A stretch of DNA of 64,000 nt from Dactylorhiza incarnata (GCA_033032865.1 JAWHQI010000121.1:6634001-6698000), one strand, 5' to 3'; positions 11,776 through 24,017 are shown, numbered from the stretch's first letter. Numbers and translations are program-made. Notes: generated by a model not told the origin, from the letters alone.

Positions 11776-12240
11776 TGGAACATCAGCAGGAGTGTCAGTT
11801 AAGACTGTCTCATGATCTAGTGGAGTTGAAGAAGGAGGAGGAGAGGGTGGAACTTGACTGGGCTTTAGAATTTACCTGGTCCATTTGGAGAAGATTCCAA
11901 TAATCATTCTCTTTCTAGGAGGAATAGACAATCCTTTAGACTTGCACACCATGTGGTAGTGATGGTATAAGACTTGGCTCATTACTCTCATGTATGCATT
12001 CTCCTTGTGTGCAAACTTATGTCCAATCAGCTTCAGGAGGCATTTCACCCAGTTTATTTTCTTGTTGAGGACTAGAACAAGATAACATCATGTTCTGAGA
12101 CTTTGCATAACAACACTTTTCCCACTATATCTGCTAGCAATCTATATTCCTCAGCCATATTATTCTTCTTCAGATTGATGGCCTTCTTATTGGGAACACT
12201 GCCCATCAATGTTCCTGATTTGAAGAAGTGCTCAGATCAA
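11776..12240 (-). pseudogene. Duplicate of the PTP-like gene fragment
   Basis: Second copy of 3494-3958, with the same order of frames and stops. It exists because LTR plus 3' flank is duplicated as one unit. Confidence 0.5.
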
Positions 12241-13380
12241 TGATAAGTACAATTTGTATTTTATGTGCATTTGATGTGACATGAACATGTCAAAATATCA
12301 TATTCACTAAGTATAACATATAAGGCTCAAGTAAAAGCATCTAAGGAAAATATCGTCGTGTTAACAATATACACACAATGATATTGCTGATGTGTCTAAC
12401 AACATCGTTGAGAAGACTCATGAGGAATCCAAGAATACTGCAAAGTATAGACTATGTGTCTGGTATTTCTCTAATCCATCCAAATACAAAATTGTCGAGA
12501 AGGACTAGACATATCATCGAATAAGCTCTCATATATCGTTGAGATTACTCTCAGAGATTAGCAGAAGGTTCATGTTAGTTATTATTGAGATAATATGGTC
12601 AATTCAACAATATCATTGTGACATCAAAGTATACACAACGATATCGTCGTAAGAATAACAAGAATCGATCAAGTCTAGTATCGTCGTGTCAAACGGAATC
12701 ACACGACGATATCAATGTAAGCTCTAAGAAGACTTAAGTCAAAGTGTTCGACAATGTCAATGACATCATCATTAAGAGATCTTGTCGTCGAAACGAGAAA
12801 GGAAGCTCTCAAAAAACATAAGTTAAAATGGCCGGGAATGTCGACGCTATCGTCGTGAAGAATCCTAGTCATCGAGAAGGCTAAGGGAGAACTCGTGAAG
12901 ATAGCTTATATAAGAAGAATCGCTGGTCGTCAAGATGATCAAAAGGATATCGACGAGAAGTAGAATGATCAAGATGATATCGTTGATAAGACAGTATGGT
13001 TTTAACGAAATTGTCGAGAAGACTGCAAGTAGATAACAAGATTACGATGACATCTTTAAGATGACTTCATGTGGTCGTGAGTGCAAGTGCAGCTGAAATA
13101 TCTTGTATCGTCGAGATATCCCTCTCTAAAGAAGATTTAAGAAGACTTGACGATTTGTCCAAGTCCAAGATGGGTCGGCATAATGGCAAGTTCTGTCATC
13201 GAGATGTTGTCAATGTCGTCAAAACATTGCAAATGTCATTGAGACAGATCAAGATATTTCAAATCACATTATCTGCATTTAATGCCACCATCTGATGGTC
13301 TAATCAGCTCGTGTCGATAAGGAATGGGCATCTGACACTTAAAAGACATCATAGGAGATCATTAGTTAGCTACTCAGTCA

Positions 13381-13388
13381 TATAAAAG
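13381..13388 (+). promoter_or_regulatory. Family-B LTR TATA box
   Basis: TATAAAAG in the context CAGTCATATAAAAGAGATAAG, conserved on the minus strand at 37494-37502 in the second LTR copy. Confidence 0.6.
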
Positions 13389-13677
13389 AGATAAGTGTCT
13401 ATCCTAATTGATAACAGAGAACATACAAAAGAATCAATAGAACAATAATGAGGTTGCTTAAAGAAGGAACAAAAACCTGAGAAAAAAATGATCTTCATCA
13501 AGTGTTCTCTAAGTCACAGTCCAGCAACATTGACTAATAAGAATTGTTACAAATTGAAAAATGATTGAAGAGAAATCTGCACACAACAAGATAACATCTA
13601 AAGCATTCACTTCAAGTCTAGAAGTCAATCTTCATCCGGCTAAAGAAGTATTTCTCATTCTTTCTCTGTAAGGCTTT

Positions 13678-13845
13678 TACAAGCCTGAGTTTGTAGGATT
13701 TATTTTAGATCTGAGCTGTAGGGCTTGCGGGCCTGAGTAGTTGGGCTTGAGGGCCTGAGTTGTAGGGTTTGAGGGCCTGAGTTGTAGGGCTTGAGGCCTG
13801 AGTTGTAGGGCCTGAGGGCCTGAGATTGTAGGTCTTGTGGGCCTG
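13678..13845 (+). repeat. 22-24-bp tandem repeat inside family-B LTR
   Basis: About seven imperfect copies of TTGTAGGGCTTGAGGGCCTG lie downstream of the TATA box, so probably in the transcribed R/U5 part. The same array (about ten copies, inverted) is at 36940-37205 in the second LTR. Confidence 0.65.
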
Positions 13846-14096
13846 AGTTTTGGCAGAGTTTACCGACCCTAGCACACTGCTAGATAGGTGTAGAGTGACA
13901 ATGGACTACTCAAGAAACTGTTTCTTGAGGAACCAATATAAATCTCTGAGTGTTTTTTGTGGTGTGCTCTCAATCTCTAAATTCTTATACTAGGACTTTC
14001 ATAGAAATAGACTCAAAAGAAAGAGGGCTAAGAGATTTTAAAATACATATTCACCCTCCCCCACTAGGTGATTGGACAATATGCATAACTAATAAG

Positions 14097-14108
14097 TTGT
14101 ATCAGAGG
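14097..14108 (+). other. Primer-binding site (initiator tRNA-Met type)
   Basis: TTGTATCAGAGG matches the plant Copia primer site TGGTATCAGAG with one change. It follows the family-B LTR. Confidence 0.6.
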
Positions 14109-14192
14109 GAGATTGTTCAAAGGAAGCCTAACATCTTGAACAGATCTGCCATTGGGTGTGTCAAACCATCAACACAAAGAGATTAAAGTTTT

Positions 14193-14794
14193 ATGACGAA
14201 AATGAGAAGATCTAATATTAAGAAGTTCGGATCTCTAATTGAAAGCAGATGTAGCTCTTTAAGTGAAAGCAGTTGTAGTTCTTCTTATTCTGAAGAAGAA
14301 ATATGTATAGGACTAAATGTGAAAGGAATCAGAGCACCCCTGACTCTCTCTGAAGAAGAAAGATTAAAGTTGGAGAGACTTCCCAAGCTAGAACTATCTT
14401 TCAAAAAGTTTTCTCTCCACAAGCACCATCAACCAAACATAAGGGAAAGGCTTTACCTCAAAAACCTATTCCCAAGGAAAGATCATTGACTGTGCAACCA
14501 ACTCCTAAATCATGGCACAATCACATGATCAGTAGAAATGCATGCCATAAAGCAGCCTGCTCATCTAGTCACCTGTCCTCCACTCAAAAGGTGACTCAGA
14601 AAAGGAGGTACAATAGATTTGGGTGCTGGTGCTGTGTCATGATTGGTCACTTTGCTATAGATTGTTGGTTTAATCCAACAGTTCCTAGAGCAAGGTATGA
14701 GAAGCCAGTCGATGGGTTGATTGTAAGAGTTCCAGTAGTTAGATCTAACGAAAACCTAGGAACCAAATTTATTTGGGCTCCTAAGGAATATTAA
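14193..14794 (+). pseudogene. Gag C-terminal fragment with intact zinc knuckle (frameshifted)
   Basis: Two overlapping frames (14193-14489, 14486-14794). The second holds a CX2CX4HX4C knuckle (CWCCVMIGHFAIDC) and ends FIWAPKEY, like the IWVPK tail of SIRE-type Copia gag. No capsid domain and no pol follow. Probably the shrunken gag of a family-B-type element. Confidence 0.55.
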
Positions 14795-15383
14795 CTCTCT
14801 ATTTTGTAGGTTTGTCCAAGTAGCCAACCAAAAGTAAATATGACCAATGGACAATAAGTAATCCGGGTATAAATTTGGAATAAGAAGAAATTCATCACAA
14901 ACAAAGGTATCTACTTGACATAACTATCAGATCTCACAATCAGTTCAACCCAGGTTTGTGTTTCTTCATAGTCTAAAGTAAGAAATATTCAAATAAGTCA
15001 TATTTATAGAAATAGAATAAAACACACATTTGCTCTAAGTCATCACATGAAGAAGAGTGACTTGACAATTCTGGAGAGAAAAGAAAAAGGTAACTAAATG
15101 TGAGTTCAGTTCTTCAACAAAGTGAAATAGCACATCAAATCCAAAACAACATATAAAGACTTAGGTTGCTGGATGACAGTACATGAAGACTTGTCTTCTA
15201 GAAAGAATAGTGCAATAGTTGAGGGGGGGAGACTCATGTTGATCTCTCAGCCTAAGAAACTATGGTGCCAATCAGGGATGAGGTTGTTGTTGAGGGAGGG
15301 GGTCTCAAAATGAACTCCTTGCTCCAGAGGATGAGGAAACAACTCAAAATGAGAATGTTGTGCAAGAAGAATTATGAAGCTAC
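14795..15383 (+). other. Degenerate retroelement spacer
   Basis: No frame, RNA gene or repeat can be supported here. It joins a gag remnant to PTP-like C-terminal coding sequence, so it is probably decayed internal sequence of the same element. Confidence 0.4.
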
Positions 15384-16219
15384 ATGATGATCACTAAAGA
15401 CACTATCCTTGAAAAGGGAAATCCTGAGCTAGAAACTCTGTGTACTAATGTGTATGAAAATCTGAAAGGAAAAGTAAATGATGGGAAGGAAGATCCCACA
15501 AGAATTTCTACACCACCACATCATAAGCAAGCTACAAGCTCCTTAATTGAACAAGTAAAGAACCTTCTAACTAAGGAAAGGATGAGCTATCAGGACTATG
15601 TGGACAGGGTTGTCAGAGAAATCAGAGATGACATGTCAGCACAGATAAATATGATAAGGGCAGATGTTGATCACTTCAATGCTCAGATCACTAGCTAATT
15701 CACAAGGGATGGAATAGAAGTTGATAGCAATATGAATACTATACAATCCCTTGGTGAAAGAGTGGACACCTATACAATAAAGTCAGCAGACAAGTGTTAA
15801 TCTGAAAAGAAGTATTAGATGATAACAACAAAATTGCTGGCAGTCAAATTTTTTTACCATAGTTAGATGCACTGACTCAAATAAACTCACCCATGATGCT
15901 CTAAATACCAAATTAGAGCCAAGTACTGAGCAAATAATACAAAGGATTAGTAAGTAAAATCAAAAAGAGAAAACCATTGTGATGAATGAAGAACTCCCTT
16001 TGAAGAGAAAAAGGGATGAACTAGGTCCCTCTGATCCAAGCCTTATCTTTTTAAGTCCAAGTTCAAGAGGTATAGTTTGGACTAACATAAAGGAACCTTG
16101 GAAAAGTGGCAAGCACATATCCAAACACTATCCCTCAAGTATATGGGTCAAGCACAGGAAAACAGAAGCTATGAGAACCATGTATTGACAGCATTAACAA
16201 GGAAGAACACTCCCAGAGA
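15384..16219 (+). pseudogene. PTP-like gene, C-terminal coiled-coil part (first segment)
   Basis: Broken plus-strand frames (15384-15698, 15979-16188, 16098-16219) match the C-terminal half of the gene at 35.3-36.7 kb: a long charged helical region and a shared SR-I / W / EE pattern (SPSSRGIVW against SPKSRAIIF). Continues after the inserted LTR at 22693-22803. Confidence 0.45.
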
Positions 16220-17112
16220 ATGCATGATGTTTAAATTAAATTCCTGCGGAGCCTGGGTTCGGTTAGATTCCTGCGGCGTTTTCGCGGAGTCCGGCGAGTA
16301 CTCGTACTTCGAGGAGCTAAACCGTTATCCCACCTGTCGAGGTGATGGAAGTAACGGGCGCTCCCGCTTTCGGAATATCGGGGGTAAAACCGCGGCGATG
16401 GGGCCGGAATTCTTTTTTGGTTAATTAATTTTATAAAAAGGACTCACGCAGAGTTTTTGAATGTAATTTATCCAACTTATCTTGCGATAAAGCCAAGCGC
16501 ACCTTATTGTTTTATAGTACAGGATATAATTTTTTTTAGAAAATGATATCGCAGACGTATTTATCCGAGGCCGTGTTGATTATTCTTGCTTTGAGTACGC
16601 GCTATTATTTTACCGAATAAAAAAGATGAGTGATTGCAATAATTAAAAAAAAATAGAAAAGACGATAATCACGGGCTTGGTGTGCGTTTAGCAAAAACCA
16701 AGAAAAGCAAAAGAAAAGAAGAAAATCTAAGCTATGAAAGCTGTAAATAAAGCGGAAAAACTAGCTATGAAAGGAGTAAAAATGCAAAAAATCTATGCTA
16801 CGAAAGCGATAAATAATGCAGAAAATCTAATTTATGGAAGCAGTAAAACTAATTATGAAAGCATGAAAAAATGCAGAAAATCTAAGTTTATGAAAGCTCT
16901 AAAATCTATCTCATACACACACACTCTACTTGAATAAAAGAAAAAAAGAAGAACAGGAAGAACAAGTTATACAAACTTATTTTATTTAAACAAAAATTAC
17001 AAAAGAGAGAGAGACAGAGGGAGACAAGAGGGAGAAAAATAAAAACACCAAAGTGGAACACTAATCCCAAATACAATTAGAATTTGTGAACCCCCCAAAC
17101 TATAGCCAACCC

Positions 17113-17125
17113 CTCTATTTATAGA
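17113..17125 (-). promoter_or_regulatory. Probable TATA box of the solo LTR
   Basis: Reads TCTATAAATAGAG on the minus strand, with the palindrome-rich U3-like region upstream of it. Confidence 0.4.
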
Positions 17126-17460
17126 CAAAAGGTGGGGCTGCATTTAGCAAGAAATGAAAAAGAAAACAGCAGCTGGCTGTTTGACTGAGGTTGGCAAGCT
17201 TGACTTGAACACTATGGGGTGCGGGTAGCAGTTGGTTGATTCTAGAAGAAGAGTGCTGGAGGACAGCTGGCGGGTTGGGGTGAGAAAAACAGCTGGAAGG
17301 TGCTAGAAGAGCAGAGTGCTGGCTGGAATTCGTCAAACGGAAAGAGAGGGGGAGCTCGACGAACGTCGATCAGGGGGAGAGTTCGTCGATCACCTGCAGT
17401 CAGAAATATAATATATATATATACAGTTGATAATATATATATATCTATACTATATTAAAA

Positions 17461-17935
17461 AGAAATATCAGATTAGGGTTTATGGCAACGAAAATATGGC
17501 AAGAAAAATGAGACATCACGCGATCTCCTCCGTCGATCAAAAGCCTTAAAAATACGTGCCGTTCATCGCATCGCGGAAACCCTATATCCTCTCTCTCCTC
17601 AAACCCGATCCCGCTCTCAGTCGCTGCTTCGTCGCAGCCGAACGAAGAAAAAGGGGGCGGAGCGTGCGATCGGGAGGCGGAAATAGCACACCACCGACAG
17701 ATCAGAACTCCCGCCTCTACAACTCCACGCCGCCAAGCTTTCTTGCATCCTTCGCAGCCGGCGACCTAGCCCTGGGATCTCCACTTCGCACTCGCGCCTC
17801 TACAACTCCACGCCGCCGCGATGCCTGCTCGCCTCCTTCGCAACCGACAACCCTGCCGTCGGATCTCCACCTCCCAAACAAAAAACTGTCGTTCTACATT
17901 CTCTGCGGCTAGGCTTCCCCCAGTGGGGGCGCCGG
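17461..17935 (+). pseudogene. Captured 5' leader/first exon of an unknown gene
   Basis: Contains an AAACCCTA telo-box-like motif and pyrimidine-rich 5'-leader-like sequence, then a short arginine- and serine-rich open frame (17556-17912). Looks like the promoter-proximal part of a plant housekeeping gene. Which one cannot be told. Confidence 0.3.
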
Positions 17936-18060
17936 TGTTAACGGTCAGTCGTCACTTGCAATGCAGGTATACATGCTGAATAGGCCTTTTTATCTCCTTT
18001 TCCCAGTTTCCCCTAATTTTACTCCACCGTTTTCACTTTCTTAACATTCAATTAGGGCTT

Positions 18061-18150
18061 CTGATTCTCCATCTTCTGAGGCATCATGCTTGAAGATGAC
18101 TGCGAGGAGGAGAGTGCGAGGATTCGGCCCCCAGAAGCTGCCCAAGTATA
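18061..18150 (+). pseudogene. Captured exon fragment, gene unknown
   Basis: An open stretch reading SDSPSSEAS then RRRVRGFGP, about 30 codons. It may belong to the same captured gene as the leader before it. No family recognised. Confidence 0.25.
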
Positions 18151-19123
18151 AGCATTGCTACTCATCTTCCATTTCTTCAACTTCAATTTGGGCTTTAAAT
18201 TTCATTTTTCATGAATGAAGATGTCCTTAGGGGGTGGTGTGTTGTTGTGTTGTATTTTCATCATGTTGTATAGGAGAAATTTTATTAGGTTTAATTTCTT
18301 TACCTTTCTACACCAAAAAATTAATTTCCATGAAAGCTTTGGATGGTGCTTCGAGTTCTGATTCCCCCAAAAAAGCCTGGTTCAGATTTAATTGTATAAT
18401 AAAAAAAATGCTTCCATCCTTCACACATATGGAGTGATGAATTAGGGTTGGGCTATAATTTTGTTTGCTTCTTATAATTAGAATGCGGTATCAGAACAAG
18501 ATGCAAAGTTGGTGGTCCAATTTTCTAGATTTTTTTCCTCTATTTGAATTCAGTTTCTTATGCTTACTTATTATTTGATGCAAACCTGATTATTTGATGC
18601 CTCTGCTGTTCAATTTGTATCGTTGTTAATTAACATGTCTTGGTGGTACATTTTGTTTGTCTTTTGAGACAAAGGGACCAATAGTGCTCTGTGCAAACTA
18701 GCAAAGATTATTAATTAGAAAAACTTTCTTTTTGGGGTTCTATATGCAAATCACATAGAGTTACTATAACAAAAAATAAAATGGTGGAAGAATGATTGTG
18801 TTGTTAATCCGTTATAACTATAGTAAAAATAGAAGAACCCAGCTTTGTCAATCTGTTATTGTTGTCGAATTCCAAAGCAATAAATTTGTTATGTACATTT
18901 TTTCTGATCGGAACTATATATTTTACACAACTATATATTAATTTATAGAAACAGTGATTTCTTCATTGTTTATATCTTTCTCTTAATTGAATCTACGCAT
19001 TGTTTATACCTTTCTCTTAATTAATGTTTTGGTCATTTTAAGCAGAAGCATATTTTTTTAATTGCTCTCGAATTCCTATTTTCCTTTTCTAAAAATAATT
19101 ACTTTATTTGTTTTCATTATTAG

Positions 19124-19372
19124 GAATTGTACACGCAAGTGCCGTTGATTGATGAGATTGATGCTAAGGTAACAATTCCATCTTCTCCTTTTATTTCGGA
19201 TGCTTGATTGGAAGGCAGGAAAATTTATAGATGTCGATGGTTTCGTTTGTATATCCAGGTTGACCGGGCCAATGCCGACTTAAAAAATGTGAAGATGATG
19301 CTTAGAGTTTAAAATTGCGAACATGAGGCTTCAAGAAACTATTGACCGGGTTAAGCTGAAAGTTTGCATGCG
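19124..19372 (+). pseudogene. Captured SYP7-family syntaxin fragment
   Basis: Exon 19124-19168 reads ELYTQVPLIDEIDAK and is bounded by AG and GTAAC. The next exon, from 19259, reads VDRANADLKN and, after a frame break, NMRLQETIDRV. This matches the C-terminal Qc-SNARE helix of plant SYP71-73 syntaxins (PLIDEID.KVDRANADLKN). Introns are retained, so capture was from genomic DNA. The membrane anchor is absent and the frame is broken. Not functional as a SNARE. Confidence 0.7.
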
Positions 19373-20281
19373 TTGATTCAAAATCTGCAGAGTTCATTCA
19401 GGTAGTTAGGATTCTATTTTGGGTTAGTTTTTTTTAACATCATACACTTCATGCTCAATTCATGGGGGGAAGATCAGATTTGGAGGTGCATCAAAGTGAC
19501 CCTTGATGATTATGAGGTGATGATATTTGCTCTTGACATAGAGCAGTGCGTTGTTCCCAGGAAAAGGAGTTGGGCATAGAGCAGTGGAGGGATCAAAGAT
19601 GGGTGCATGCGATGACTATGCTTTCCAAATTTCAGGTTTGGAAGTGCTCCAATGCTTGCAAGTGTATTGTTCTCAGAAATTATGAAAATTATGTTGTTCT
19701 CTGACTAATTGGATTCTTTTGTATTGTACAGAAGAGCATTCCAAGTGTTTTGAAACCTGAATTAATAACATCTTTAACATTTTGATTAACCATACATATT
19801 GGCATATTTATATCAGTTTCTTACGACAAAAAATGTTGCATGATAACTTATTACAATATTGGAGTTTTGCTCACAATCATTATGAACACGATGCATTTAG
19901 GGAGGCAACCTTTATAAATCTTTAGAAACTAATATGTTGGTACTTATTTGTGTTCGTCGTCAGAAACTAATCTGTTGGTACTTATTTGTGTTCGCAGATT
20001 ATTTGTTTTTAGATTTTTTGTTTTCTGATGTTTTGTTCTCAGATTTGTGTTTTCCGCTTTCTATGTTTTTTGATAGCATTTCTTCTCTACCATTTTCTAA
20101 AACTAAAGCATATGTATCATCCTTCTCAGATTTTGTGTTTTCAGATTTTTTGTTCTCAAATTTGAGGAGTTTAGTTTCAAATATTAATTTCTAATATGAA
20201 TTTGATAAAATGAGGCCCGAAGACAGGTACAACTTGCGCTATTAGATGTACTCTCCTGTGTTCTTTTCACCTGTTGTATAG

Positions 20282-20920
<639 letters not shown>

Positions 20921-20974
20921 GTGTGTCTCCAAAGTACTTCATCTATATTTTCTTTTAAATGCACGTACTCTAGG

Positions 20975-21092
20975 TGTGCTTTGAGGTATTAGTCAAGTAG
21001 TGGCTAAGCAAAGCACAATAGACTATGTGATGAATGTTTATAGGGTTGCTCCGTAGTATTGGCCGGTAGAGGGTCAAGCGGAGCAAATAGAT
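20975..21092 (+). other. Two tandem stem-loops in the Helitron
   Basis: Arms TGTGCTTTG/CAAAGCACA (20975-20983, 21009-21017) and TTGCTCCG/CGGAGCAA (21046-21053, 21079-21086). Each has a 25-base loop, the loops are alike, and each is followed by ATAG. The stem arms differ between the two but stay paired. Confidence 0.5.
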
Positions 21093-21360
21093 CTTTATTT
21101 ATATACTTTGTTGGAATATTTTCATGTTTTATGCACATGTTGTATTTAATGATGATTGTGTGTTGGAATGTTTACCCCATAAGAAATTAGTAATGACTTT
21201 TTCAATTCCCGTAAAATGAATAATAAGGTTGAGGTTGTAAATGATTCATATAGGAACATAGCAGCATGTCTATGTAGTCAAATGTCTATGTAGTAAAATG
21301 ACTCTTCCCTCGCCGAATTTCCCCGCCACCGTCGAATGTCCCAGCCACCGCAAATGAATG

Positions 21361-21633
21361 TTGCCGCCCTAACGACAAATGTCGCCCTAACGACGAATGT
21401 CGCCCTAACGACGAATGTCGCCCTAACGACGAATGCCGCCCTAACGACGAATGTCGCCCTAACGACGAATGCCGCCCTAACGATGAATGCCGCCCTAACG
21501 ACGAATGCCGCCCTAACGACGAATGCCGCCCTAACGACGAATGCCGCCCTAACGACGAATGCCTCCCTAACGACGAATGCCGCCCTAACGACGAATGCCG
21601 CCCTAACGACGAATGCCGCCCTAACGACAAATG
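21361..21633. repeat. 18-bp minisatellite near the Helitron 3' end
   Basis: Fifteen copies of GCCGCCCTAACGACGAAT with few changes. Because 18 is a multiple of three, it is open in several frames on both strands, which makes false proteins of repeated ALTTNA or LGRHSS. Confidence 0.9.
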
Positions 21634-21644
21634 TCGTCTTGGAT

Positions 21645-21659
21645 CGGGCCGGAGGCCCG
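21645..21659 (+). other. Helitron 3' terminal hairpin
   Basis: CGGGCC, loop GGA, GGCCCG. Six-base-pair stem placed 13 bases before the proposed 3' terminus at 21672. Confidence 0.65.
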
Positions 21660-21672
21660 TGCCTGTCACTCG

Positions 21673-22240
21673 TATATATATATATAATTAGTTAGTCGAA
21701 CGCCAGGATTTTTCGTCGAACGCTAGGATTTAGTGGAACGGCGGCAGAAATTATATATAGTTTGATATATATATATATATTATTTAGTTATTCGATCTCC
21801 GGGTTTTGGGGGATCGACGAACTCTGAGCGGGGAGTTCGTCGAACTCAGCTCGGGCTGAGTTCGTCGAACGGGAGATATATAAATAAATATATATATATA
21901 TATATAGTATATTTATATATAATATAATATAAATACTTAAAATTCGTCGAATGCCGAGCAGCGTTCGTCGAATGCAGCTTGGGGAGAGATCAACGAACGC
22001 CAGATCTGGTCTTAGCGGGCGGCTCATCTCAGTGGTTTGGAGTTCGTCGAACTCCGGGCACGGAGGGGGAGAGGTCGACGAACTCAGGGAGCGGAGAGTT
22101 CGTTGAACTCAGCTCGGGCTGAGAGATCGACGAACTCAGGCCTGCTTTGATTTTGGGTGCGGATAGAAGGCTAGAAGGGAGATCGTCGGACTCCGGGAGC
22201 GGAGCGTTCGACGAACGCTGGGCGCCGTTCGACGAAATCA
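21673..22240. repeat. TTCGTCGAAC palindrome array in the solo LTR
   Basis: More than a dozen copies of GAGTTCGTCGAACTC or variants, in both orientations. A few more are on the other side of the Helitron (17327-17395). Probably the U3 regulatory part of the LTR. The function is inferred from position. Confidence 0.6.
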
Positions 22241-22680
22241 AGCAGCTATATATATATATATATTTATTTATATGTTATTTTTATTTATTATATATATATA
22301 TACTACTATTATTATTTATTTATATATATACTATTATTATTATATATATATATACTATTATTATTATTTATATTTATATATATACTATTATATTTTTAAT
22401 ATATACACTACTATAATATATATATATACATATATATATATATATGTTTTAATATATTTTTAAAAATCATATTTACATAAAAATATATCAATATTTATTA
22501 TACTTATTATATTTACATATATTTACAAATTGTTTCATACTTAATTAACTCTTTTTAAAACAAAATAGATATATATTTATAAACAAGATAAAACAAGTTA
22601 TTTATTGAATAATTTAAAAAGAAATATGTACATTATTACTCAAAATTATGTTAAAAATTATACTAAAAATATGCATAATT
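22241..22680. repeat. AT-rich microsatellite stretch
   Basis: Runs of TATATA and TTATTATTA with almost no G or C, at the end of the solo LTR. The frames through it are artefacts of low complexity. Confidence 0.7.
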
Positions 22681-22692
22681 TTCTATTCATCA

Positions 22693-22803
22693 ATGCACCT
22701 TCCATCTCTAATAGGTACATCCCAAATCCATTCACCTACTTTGAGAGACAAGAGCAGAAGCTTGAAGGGAAGGTGAACGATGCAGAGAAAAGAGGAAACT
22801 GAA
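22693..22803 (+). pseudogene. PTP-like gene, C-terminal part (second segment)
   Basis: Reads NAPSISNRYIPNPFTYFERQ, matching KYHPNSYEYFARQ near 36.56 kb. It joins to 16219 once the solo LTR and one TSD copy are removed, with a frame change at the join. Confidence 0.5.
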
Positions 22804-23281
22804 CTAGATCATGTGATAGCTAAAAGCAAATGTGGTTGAAATTCTATTTTGAAAACATTTAACTTAACTGTAAAATGACAATAAAGTAGTGACGCTCTTA
22901 AATATGCAACTTCTTTAGTATATGAAGGTGAAGCTAACACGCAACACACTGATGATGCAAAAGAACAAACAAATATAATATCGTTGGGTCTACAAAATGA
23001 TATCGTCATAACAACAGTGTGTGTCATCGAAATGACAGTGTGGATTGTGAAATCACTCTACGACTTTGTCATAAAGTCACGACGATACCTAAGTATCTAC
23101 TTGAGAATTCAGAAATCTGAAATAAATCGATCACGACCATTCAATTTGATTTAATTAAACATTTATCAAGTGACACTTCACCTTCCACACCGTAAGTTAT
23201 AAATAGGGTCAGATGTATTGAATTAAAAGCACTTGCTATATTTGCCGTAAAAAGCTGTCGTGTACTCTTTGAGTTTAGAGA
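22804..23281 (+). promoter_or_regulatory. Putative promoter and leader of the PTP-like gene
   Basis: Non-coding. A good TATA box, TATAAATA, lies at 23198-23205, about 125 bases before the MAPKK start at 23327. It suggests that this gene has its own promoter. The 5' part has ATCGTCATAAC-like motifs recalling the family-B LTR, so it may be a diverged LTR end. Confidence 0.45.
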
Positions 23282-23326
23282 GTGAACAAGTCGATATTGC
23301 TGAACTTTCCTTTGATTAACCGAGAA

Positions 23327-24012
23327 ATGGCACCGAAGAAGGAAGGATATCTGTATGAAGGAAGTGAAGTAGTAAGGAATGACTTCACGACGGCTCCAAA
23401 AGAAATTCAAAGCACCATAAGACTGCTCGACTTCGTCAACTTAGAGTTCATTCTTTCAGAATTAACAGTAATAACGAATAGAATTTTTTTGGAATTCTAC
23501 TCGAATGCCAAGGTTGGCTCAAAAGGAATGTCCATCAAAAGTCAAGTCAATGGAATAAGAGATAAGGTGACTCCAAAGCGATTGGCCAGCGTTCTGCAGT
23601 TTCCGACCTTTGCCAATGAAGAGCTTACCCAACAGGACCTAGATAAAGCTCTTGCATGGTGTGAGCATTCCAGGAAGAACTATGGGTCTCTAGAAAAAGG
23701 ACTTTTAATCAACAAGGAAAACTGCTGGCAGACATAGTGGGAAAAGCCCTCCTATGCAAGATAGGGTCACATGACAGAGTATCCAGATCAATGTTCAATC
23801 TAATGGCAAGGATTATCCTAACTAAGAAAATAGATTGGGCTCAAATCTTTTTTAAGAGAATACAAGAGAGCTTTCAAGTGCCCAATCTGGGAAGAATACT
23901 ATCTCTTTATCCGCGGCTATCATATCCTGAAAACTTCAACACAAAATTTGGATTAAAAATCCATCACATGAGAAGAATGGATATTAAGGTATTGGATAGG
24001 TGGGAAAAGGTC
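23327..24012 (+). pseudogene. PTP-like gene, N-terminal conserved domain
   Basis: Starts MAPKKEGY and continues LVNLEF-like and IFLEFYSN, then INGIRD-type strands (VNGIRDKVTPKRLASVLQFP), then LLADIVGK and LLCKI, then ILTKKIDWAQIFF. This is the pattern of the plant 'putative plant transposon protein' domain found in retrotransposon-associated ORFs; biochemical role unknown. A frameshift near 23715 breaks it. An in-frame ATG at 23282 exists, but MAPK is shared with the related gene in element E (APKR), which supports 23327. It is split by element E and resumes at 35258. Confidence 0.6.
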
Positions 24013-24017
24013 TTAAC

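Larger units (their letters stand above)
12241..14085 (+). mobile_element. Family-B LTR (copy 1), plus strand
   Basis: Runs TGATAAG to ATATGCA, about 1.85 kb. A TATA box (TATAAAAG, 13381-13388) and a primer-binding site 11 bases after the end (14097) fix plus orientation. The tail ATTCACCCTCCCCCACTAGG is typical of SIRE-like Copia LTR ends. The related LTR at 36711-38220 is in reverse orientation. A PTP-like gene lies antisense directly upstream. Confidence 0.65.

Noticed and set aside
20975..21092. An H/ACA snoRNA in the Helitron
   Set aside because: Two hairpins and an ANANNA-like word are present, but there is no proper ACA end or guide pocket. Kept only as an unexplained structure.
21286..21695. 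Repeat proteins (LGRHSS and ALTTNA types) on both strands
   Set aside because: Both come from the 18-bp minisatellite inside the Helitron.
22272..22463. A membrane-protein-like frame rich in Tyr and Ile
   Set aside because: It is a translation of TATATA and TTATTA microsatellite.
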